Assembly: GCF_020084865.1 (NCBI RefSeq)
Contig: NZ_CP071953.1
Span: forward strand, 434,001 to 498,000
Origin: Candidatus Kaistella beijingensis
Lineage (GTDB): Bacteria; Bacteroidota; Bacteroidia; Flavobacteriales; Weeksellaceae
Length of the DNA: 64,000 bases
Direction of reading: 5' to 3'
Shown here piece by piece: positions 59,331 to 64,000 of this stretch (position 1 is its first letter; every line of letters begins with the position of its first letter). The notes under the pieces are model-generated. The model saw nothing but the letters and a program-made list of their open reading frames with translations, was not told where the DNA came from and did not search any database. The position numbers and the translations under genes were made by a program.

Positions 59331-60032
59331 ATGAAATTATATAAAACGGTTTTTATTTTTCTATTATTTTCGGCATTTACGATGAATGCGCAGGAAATCA
59401 GACAAATGAAACCACTTCGTGAGTACCCGCCTGAATTGCTGAAAACAGACGAGTTCGGCAACAAATATTATTACGACGAATCTCAGAAAGCAAGAATTTA
59501 CGAAATAAATGGTGAAAATGTGGTGGTAATGGATGAGCTGATCCTTTTAAATAAGCCTCGCTTCAACAACAGTCTCGACCAAAATTATTACTATTTTCTT
59601 AACAAAAAACTGAATCGTGTTTATCCACTTTTTTTAACGGCCTTAGAACAATATCAAGATATTCAGGCTGATTTAAGCAATCTTGATAAAGGCGATCAGC
59701 GAAAATATGTCAATGACAGACAGAAAGATTTGGCGAATCAATACGAAACCCAACTGCGGGATTTGACGACCAGTGAAGGTAGAGTTTTTGCAAAATTGAT
59801 GAACCGAGCTACAGGAAAAACGGTCTATGAAATCATCAAGGAACTTCGCGGCGGATGGAGTGCATTTTGGTGGAACGTGAAAGGAAATATTGCCGATGTG
59901 AGCATCAAAGAACCCTATGATCCGCATGTGAATAGAACTGACCAATTTGTAGAATCTCTTTTACAGAGCAATTGGAATGCGGGTTACTTGACGCCGTATC
60001 CAGGTTATCAAGACTTCAAGATAAAAAAATAG
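59331..60032 (+). CDS. DUF4294 secreted protein
   Basis: A 233-residue exported protein (signal 1-18, MNAQ) of the Bacteroidota-specific DUF4294 family: YYYFLNKKLNRVYPLFLTAL, FAKLMNRATGKTVYEIIKEL, RGGWSAFWWNVKGNIADVSI. Its function is unknown. A TTG at 59316 would add five residues; the ATG at 59331 gives the proper signal peptide. It is convergent with the Nudix gene (stop at 60033), the two stop codons being adjacent. Confidence 0.88.
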   Translation: MKLYKTVFIFLLFSAFTMNAQEIRQMKPLREYPPELLKTDEFGNKYYYDESQKARIYEINGENVVVMDELILLNKPRFNNSLDQNYYYFLNKKLNRVYPLFLTALEQYQDIQADLSNLDKGDQRKYVNDRQKDLANQYETQLRDLTTSEGRVFAKLMNRATGKTVYEIIKELRGGWSAFWWNVKGNIADVSIKEPYDPHVNRTDQFVESLLQSNWNAGYLTPYPGYQDFKIKK

Positions 60033-60449
60033 TTATTTAAACTTTTCTCTCAATTTTTCAAAAGCAATCTTATCAATAGGTAGAGGAAATGGGTTTTCAT
60101 CGTTATCGATGGGAATCCATTCTATTTTTTCGATGCATGGATCCATGATGAGAAACTCGTCGTTATCAATAATTTCTACCATATAGTAGATAGTGAGAAG
60201 TTGCTCATTTTCTCGAAAACGGGAAACCAAAAATTCTTCCTGCGTGTAAAGATGACCCAAAATTCTTATTTTACAGTTCAGTTCTTCTTCAAATTCGCGA
60301 TGAAGACAATCAAGAATTCCTTCCCCAAATTCCAATCCACCTCCCGGAAGTTTCATCAGGTGATCACCTGCATATTCTTCGTGCAATGCCAAAACTTTTC
60401 CGTTCTTAATTGCTGCAGCATAAACTCTGATGTTGATTTTATCGACCAT
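60033..60449 (-). CDS. Nudix hydrolase
   Basis: A 138-residue protein with the Nudix box GGGLEFGEGILDCLHREFEE followed by ELNCKI (about residues 36-61). Nudix enzymes hydrolyse nucleoside diphosphates linked to another group; the substrate of this one cannot be told. It ends at the stop of the convergent DUF4294 gene without a visible terminator between. Confidence 0.9.
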   Translation of the reverse strand: MVDKINIRVYAAAIKNGKVLALHEEYAGDHLMKLPGGGLEFGEGILDCLHREFEEELNCKIRILGHLYTQEEFLVSRFRENEQLLTIYYMVEIIDNDEFLIMDPCIEKIEWIPIDNDENPFPLPIDKIAFEKLREKFK

Positions 60450-60557
60450 TTTCTATTTAATGTTTTTCAAATTTAGTAATTTCTTTGATACGAGATGTGA
60501 CACGCGGGTTACGAGATTTGGGATTTGTAGGGATGTGAACTTTTACAATTAAAGTAC

Positions 60558-60589
60558 AATTCACTATAAACAGCGAAGCAAATTCACTA
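60558..60589 (+). repeat. AATTCAC/GCGAAGC dispersed repeat
   Basis: AATTCACTATAAACAGCGAA then GCAAATTCACTA; closest to the copy at 10147-10177. It lies between mnmD and the Nudix gene. Confidence 0.55.
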
Positions 60590-60598
60590 CTGAGATTA

Positions 60599-61294
60599 TT
60601 AATTATTGCTTGTTAATTGTTCATTTTTAAAAGCGTTAATCATTTCCCTTTTTCCCGGCGGTCCGTCTTTTTTTTGTACTTTAAAATTGAGTTCTTCTAA
60701 AATCCTTCGCACACTTCCTTTTGAAGAATACGTTGTTAAAAGTCCGCCTGTTTTCATTTTATCTGCAACCATTTCAAACAAAGGCTTTTCCCACAAGTCA
60801 GGTTGAACTCTAGCTCCGAAACAGTCGAAATAAACCAGGTCAATTTCGGGTAAATCAAGGTTTTTTAATTCGAAAAAATCACTTTGAAATTTGGTGAAAA
60901 AGAAGTTTGGGAAAATTTCGGTCGTTTTATTCCATTCACACTCGTGTAATTTTTGGTTGTATTCCTTAATATTAGGTTCATCGAAAAAAGAATCATAAGA
61001 CAATTCCCTAACTTCTGATTCGTTTACGGGATATTTTTCTAATGTATAATAATAAATAATATGATTTTTGTCAGTTTTCAAAAATTCATCAATTGTCACC
61101 AAAACATTAAGACCTGTCCCAAAACCGAGTTCTAAAATATGAATTTCGTAATTATTTTTTAAATTTAATCCATATTTAATAAATACATGTTTTGCTTCTT
61201 GAAGTGCACCATGATGGGAATGATAGTTCTCATTTAAATCACTGATATATAAAGTTTTACTTCCGTCTGAAGTGGTTTTGATTTCTCTGTTCAT
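60599..61294 (-). CDS. mnmD: tRNA 5-methylaminomethyl-2-thiouridine methyltransferase MnmD
   Basis: A 231-residue SAM-dependent enzyme (stand-alone form of the MnmC methyltransferase half). The N-terminus TSDGSKTLYISDLNENYHSH, HGALQEAKHVFI, the SAM-binding ILELGFGTGLNVLVTI and VYFDCFGARVQPDLW with TYSSKGSVRR are all typical. It completes the mnm5s2U34 modification in tRNA. The -7 box at 61307-61314 covers a longer alternative start (TTG 61309), so the ATG at 61294 is used. Confidence 0.93.
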   Translation of the reverse strand: MNREIKTTSDGSKTLYISDLNENYHSHHGALQEAKHVFIKYGLNLKNNYEIHILELGFGTGLNVLVTIDEFLKTDKNHIIYYYTLEKYPVNESEVRELSYDSFFDEPNIKEYNQKLHECEWNKTTEIFPNFFFTKFQSDFFELKNLDLPEIDLVYFDCFGARVQPDLWEKPLFEMVADKMKTGGLLTTYSSKGSVRRILEELNFKVQKKDGPPGKREMINAFKNEQLTSNN

Positions 61295-61306
61295 CGCAAA
61301 TTTTTT

Positions 61307-61314
61307 CAAAATTA
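61307..61314 (-). promoter_or_regulatory. -7 box of mnmD
   Basis: TAATTTTG on the minus strand, 12 bases from the ATG. Confidence 0.55.
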
Positions 61315-61323
61315 ATTTAATAT

Positions 61324-61353
61324 TTTGATATTTAAAAAATTATTTTAAATTTG
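61324..61353 (+). promoter_or_regulatory. Promoter of ilvE
   Basis: TTTG (61324-61327), 18 bases, TAAATTTG (61346-61353); transcription would start near 61360, about 20 bases before the ATG. Confidence 0.65.
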
Positions 61354-61378
61354 TAGAACATCAACAAAAATTTTAAAA

Positions 61379-62452
61379 ATGATAATTCAAAAATCTACCA
61401 ATCCGAGAATTTCAACATTCGATCCTCATAATTTTTCTTTCGGAAACACCTTTATCGACCACATGGTAATTTGTGAGTACGAAAACGGGAGATGGGGCGA
61501 TGTGAAATTGGTTCCGTACGGTCCGCTTCCTTTTTCTCCCGCAATGATGGGCGTGAATTACGGACAGGCTTGTTTCGAGGGAATGAAGGCGTACAAAGAC
61601 AAAGATGGTCAGGTTTTTTTATTCAGACCGGAAAAGAATTTTTCTAGAATCAACAAATCCGCGACTAGACTTGCAATGCCGGAAGTGTCGGAAGAAATGT
61701 TTTTGGAAGGATTAAAAGCGTTGGTTGATATCGACAGAGATTGGATTCCTCACGGAGAAGGAATGTCTTTATATATTCGACCGCTAATTTTCGCGACGGA
61801 AGAAGCTTTGAAAGCAAGAATCGCTAATAAATATATGTTTGCAATCGTGGCAACTCCTGCGAAAAGCTATTATACAGAACCGGTTTCTGTGAAAATTTCA
61901 GATTTCTATTCAAGAGCGGCAAACGGTGGAGTAGGTTCTGCAAAAGCTGCAGGAAACTACGCGGCATCTTTCTATCCAACAAAATTGGCGATTGAGGAGG
62001 GTTACGAACAAATTATTTGGACGGACGATTCTACCCACGAATATTTTGAGGAAAGTGGAACGATGAACGTTTTCGTGAGAATTAATGACACGATTTATAC
62101 ACCGCCAACTTCAGAAAAAATTCTTGATGGTGTAACCAGAGACAGTTTCATTCAGTTGGCGAAACACAGAGGAATAGAGGTGAAAATCGAGCCTGTTTCC
62201 GTAAAAGCTGTTGTGGAAGCACATAAAAACGGAACTTTAAAAGAAGTTTGGGGAGTTGGAACTGCTGTGGTAACAAGCGTTTTCCAAGCTTTGGGTTATA
62301 AGGGTGAAAAATTGGAATTGCCGAAATTGCCTGCTGAAGAAAGTTACGCATTAACTTTACAGAAAGATTTGGTGGATATTCAAACCAACAATTCGGAGGA
62401 TCCTTTCGGATGGAGGGTTTTAGTTGAAAAAAACGTCATGGAAACGGCTTAA
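61379..62452 (+). CDS. ilvE: Branched-chain amino-acid aminotransferase
   Basis: A 357-residue fold-type IV PLP enzyme. YGQACFEGMKAYK (residues 61-73), LYIRPLIFATE, the PLP lysine K189 in GSAKAAGNYAAS, EESGTMNVFV and DGVTRDSFIQLA are family motifs. It interconverts Leu, Ile and Val with their 2-oxo acids using 2-oxoglutarate. It stands alone with its own promoter and terminator. No leader peptide rich in branched-chain residues is seen. Confidence 0.95.
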   Translation: MIIQKSTNPRISTFDPHNFSFGNTFIDHMVICEYENGRWGDVKLVPYGPLPFSPAMMGVNYGQACFEGMKAYKDKDGQVFLFRPEKNFSRINKSATRLAMPEVSEEMFLEGLKALVDIDRDWIPHGEGMSLYIRPLIFATEEALKARIANKYMFAIVATPAKSYYTEPVSVKISDFYSRAANGGVGSAKAAGNYAASFYPTKLAIEEGYEQIIWTDDSTHEYFEESGTMNVFVRINDTIYTPPTSEKILDGVTRDSFIQLAKHRGIEVKIEPVSVKAVVEAHKNGTLKEVWGVGTAVVTSVFQALGYKGEKLELPKLPAEESYALTLQKDLVDIQTNNSEDPFGWRVLVEKNVMETA

Positions 62453-62473
62453 TCTTCCATTAAAATAAAATAG

Positions 62474-62504
62474 AAAACCGGGAAAAATTTTCGCCCGGTT
62501 TTTT
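62474..62504 (+). terminator. Terminator of ilvE
   Basis: AAAACCGGG/CCCGGTTTT, nine perfect pairs (62474-62482 and 62494-62502), then T. Confidence 0.85.
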
Positions 62505-62549
62505 CGTTTTAGAATGTGGTGCGAATTCCTTATTTTCGCAAAAGTTTTT

Positions 62550-63059
62550 ATGAAAAAATTGATTTTGTTTTCGTCATTAATGATAATTGGTTGTGCGCAG
62601 AACAATCAGGCTCATCCGCCCGTTGGAGGAATTTTAAGTCAGGAAGATTTGAATGTTTCGAAGAATCGGGCAAAAAATTTAAACCAAACAGAACGAATTC
62701 AAATTCAGGATTGGATCAATAATCAGAATGAAAAATTTTATCCGATGAGTCTAAATTATTGGGTAAATATCGAAAATTTAAGTCAGAAAAACAGAAAAGC
62801 AGACGGAGAAGAAATTTCCTATCAATATGTTCTTTACGATTTCGACAACGTAAAGCTGTATGAAGTTCCAAAAAAAAATCTCAATGTACAATTCGGAAAA
62901 TTTGAAGATTTGAAGGCAGTTGAAGACGCTTTGAGATATTTGGAAAAAAATCAGGAAGCCACACTTTTAGTCCCTTCAGTTTTAGCATTCGGAACTTACG
63001 GTGATAACGATAAAATCCCGAACGACATGCCTTTAATCATTAAAATAAAAGTACTTTAA
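62550..63059 (+). CDS. gldI: Gliding-associated FKBP-type lipoprotein GldI
   Basis: A 169-residue lipoprotein (MKKLILFSSLMIIGC, Cys15) with an FKBP peptidyl-prolyl isomerase-like domain ending LLVPSVLAFGTYGD, MPLIIKIKVL. Length, lipobox and the NYWVNIENLSQK stretch fit GldI, which in gliding flavobacteria is needed for the type IX secretion and gliding machinery. The aromatic active-site positions are only partly kept. The ATG at 62550 makes the signal peptide; an in-frame ATG at 62514 lies upstream. It is 12 bases before the next gene. Confidence 0.82.
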   Translation: MKKLILFSSLMIIGCAQNNQAHPPVGGILSQEDLNVSKNRAKNLNQTERIQIQDWINNQNEKFYPMSLNYWVNIENLSQKNRKADGEEISYQYVLYDFDNVKLYEVPKKNLNVQFGKFEDLKAVEDALRYLEKNQEATLLVPSVLAFGTYGDNDKIPNDMPLIIKIKVL

Positions 63060-63071
63060 AAATTAGTATTC

Positions 63072-64000
63072 ATGATAAAAAAGAGTTTTTTAATCGCTTT
63101 GGCGATATCTTTAACAAGTTGTACCCCAATTTATAAAAAAATGAACGTAGACAAAGAAACTTACGAAAGTCTGAAAGACGGACTTTATGCCAATTTCCAA
63201 ACTTCCAAAGGAAATATGATTGTGAAATTCGAAGACAAAAAAGCACCGGTTACCGTTGCGAATTTTGTTGGTTTGGCGGAAGGAAAAATTGATAACACCG
63301 CAAAAGCGAAAGGAGTTCCATTTTATGACGGAACGATTTTCCACAGAGTCATCAAAGATTTCATGATTCAGGGAGGCGATCCAAAAGGAACAGGAATGGG
63401 CGATCCGGGATATAAATTCGAGGACGAAAAAAATGATTTGCAACACACCGGAAAAGGAATTCTTTCCATGGCAAATTCAGGACCGAATACAAACGGTTCC
63501 CAGTTTTTCATCACCGAAGTGGCGACACCTTGGTTGGATGGAAGACACACGATTTTCGGCCAAGTAGTAAAAGGCGAAAATGTAATCGATGCGATTGCAA
63601 ATGTTGAAAAAGGCGCTCAAGACAAACCAAAGACAGATGTTGTTTTAGAGAAAGTTTCTGTTTTCAGCAAAGGTGACGAATATAAAAATTACGATGCCGC
63701 TAAAGTTTTTAATGAAGGAAAAGGAAAAATCCAGGAAAACAACAAAGCCATCACTGCAAAAATGGAAGCTGAAAAGAAAAGAAAAGAAGAAGAATTTGCT
63801 GCAAACCAACAAAAATTGGTTGACGAGTTGAAAGCGGGAATGCAGTCAACTCCTTCAGGATTGTATTATAAAATCACAAAAACTACCAATGGAGTTGCTC
63901 CAAAAGCAGGTGACCAAGTTTCGGTACATTATGCAGGAAAATTGGTGGACGGTTCTGAATTCGATTCTTCATTCAAAAGAAATCAGCCGATTGATATTCC
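63072..64000 (+). CDS. Cyclophilin-FKBP double peptidyl-prolyl isomerase lipoprotein (cut by window edge)
   Basis: 309 codons are visible before the right edge. Lipobox SLTSC (Cys17), then a cyclophilin domain (about 38-200): FHRVIKDFMIQGGDP, MANSGPNTNGSQFFIT and LDGRHTIFGQV with the catalytic Arg in HRV. A charged helical linker (about 215-265, AKMEAEKKRKEEEF) leads to an FKBP domain (GLYYKITK, VSVHYAGKLVDGSEFDSS), whose end is outside the window. It should assist folding of exported proteins, and follows gldI in an apparent operon. Confidence 0.9.
   Translation, partial: MIKKSFLIALAISLTSCTPIYKKMNVDKETYESLKDGLYANFQTSKGNMIVKFEDKKAPVTVANFVGLAEGKIDNTAKAKGVPFYDGTIFHRVIKDFMIQGGDPKGTGMGDPGYKFEDEKNDLQHTGKGILSMANSGPNTNGSQFFITEVATPWLDGRHTIFGQVVKGENVIDAIANVEKGAQDKPKTDVVLEKVSVFSKGDEYKNYDAAKVFNEGKGKIQENNKAITAKMEAEKKRKEEEFAANQQKLVDELKAGMQSTPSGLYYKITKTTNGVAPKAGDQVSVHYAGKLVDGSEFDSSFKRNQPIDI

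Noticed and set aside
61354..61378. Possible leader-peptide attenuation in front of ilvE
   Set aside because: The leader is only about 20 bases long, with no short frame rich in branched-chain residues and no hairpin.

Overview
The window is chromosomal DNA of a low-GC member of the Bacteroidota, most likely a flavobacterium of the Chryseobacterium/Kaistella group (Weeksellaceae). Evidence: promoters of the Bacteroidota type (TTTG, 19 bases, TAnnTTTG), absence of Shine-Dalgarno sequences, DnaE with a fused proofreading exonuclease, a GLPGLI-family protein, GldI, DUF4294, a cyclophilin-FKBP fusion and many Bacteroidota-style lipoproteins. The genus is inferred from family content; no 16S gene is present. 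No phage, CRISPR array, intact insertion sequence or rRNA operon was seen.

Layout. 1-10.8 kb, mostly minus strand: an edge-truncated GNAT/nitrilase fusion, anmK, lptC, an outer-membrane protein, holB (plus), a Cys-rich exported peptide, a copper-type P-ATPase with four N-terminal Cys-rich metal-binding repeats, a thioesterase, yaaA and a Sua5/YciO protein. 10.9 kb: initiator tRNA-Met. 11-19 kb: methyltransferase, glycosyl hydrolase-like lipoprotein, TypA, MATE transporter, an NtrC-like regulator without a visible DNA-binding helix-turn-helix, and YggS. 19-33 kb: the most unusual region, a four-gene signalling operon (unknown protein, 7-TM protein, histidine kinase, LuxR-type regulator), dnaE, a second LuxR-type regulator with a degenerate receiver, and a convergent curli operon (csgA-like, csgB-like, CsgH-CsgE-like fusion, csgF, csgG with an added beta-barrel, PD40 lipoprotein). 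33-40 kb: tetR-tolC-MFP-RND efflux operon. 40-45 kb: NlpC/P60 lipoprotein, DUF465 protein, GLPGLI protein, BlaR1/BlaI pair with two operators. 45-52 kb: ychF, an AIM24-like protein, parE, a small membrane protein, parC. 52-57 kb: a complete cyanophycin set (isoaspartyl dipeptidase, cyanophycinase, cyanophycin synthetase). 57-64 kb: rpe, an NTF2-like protein, M42 aminopeptidase, DUF4294 protein, Nudix hydrolase, mnmD, ilvE, gldI and a truncated cyclophilin-FKBP lipoprotein.

How it fits together. The strongest new signal is a palindromic element of the form (A)GGGTG-N4-CACCC(T). It lies upstream of the signalling operon, a tiny hairpin-only transcript next to it, the CsgD-like regulator and (farther away) the curli operon. 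In the first three cases the palindrome centre is exactly 30.5 bases upstream of the -7 box. This suggests one activator-controlled regulon for curli-type amyloid, with the signalling operon as a candidate input. Inside the curli operon, a perfect hairpin after the main subunit gene could set subunit stoichiometry.

The window also carries many short dispersed repeats. Two of them have contributed codons to genes: one in copA, one at the 3' end of blaI.
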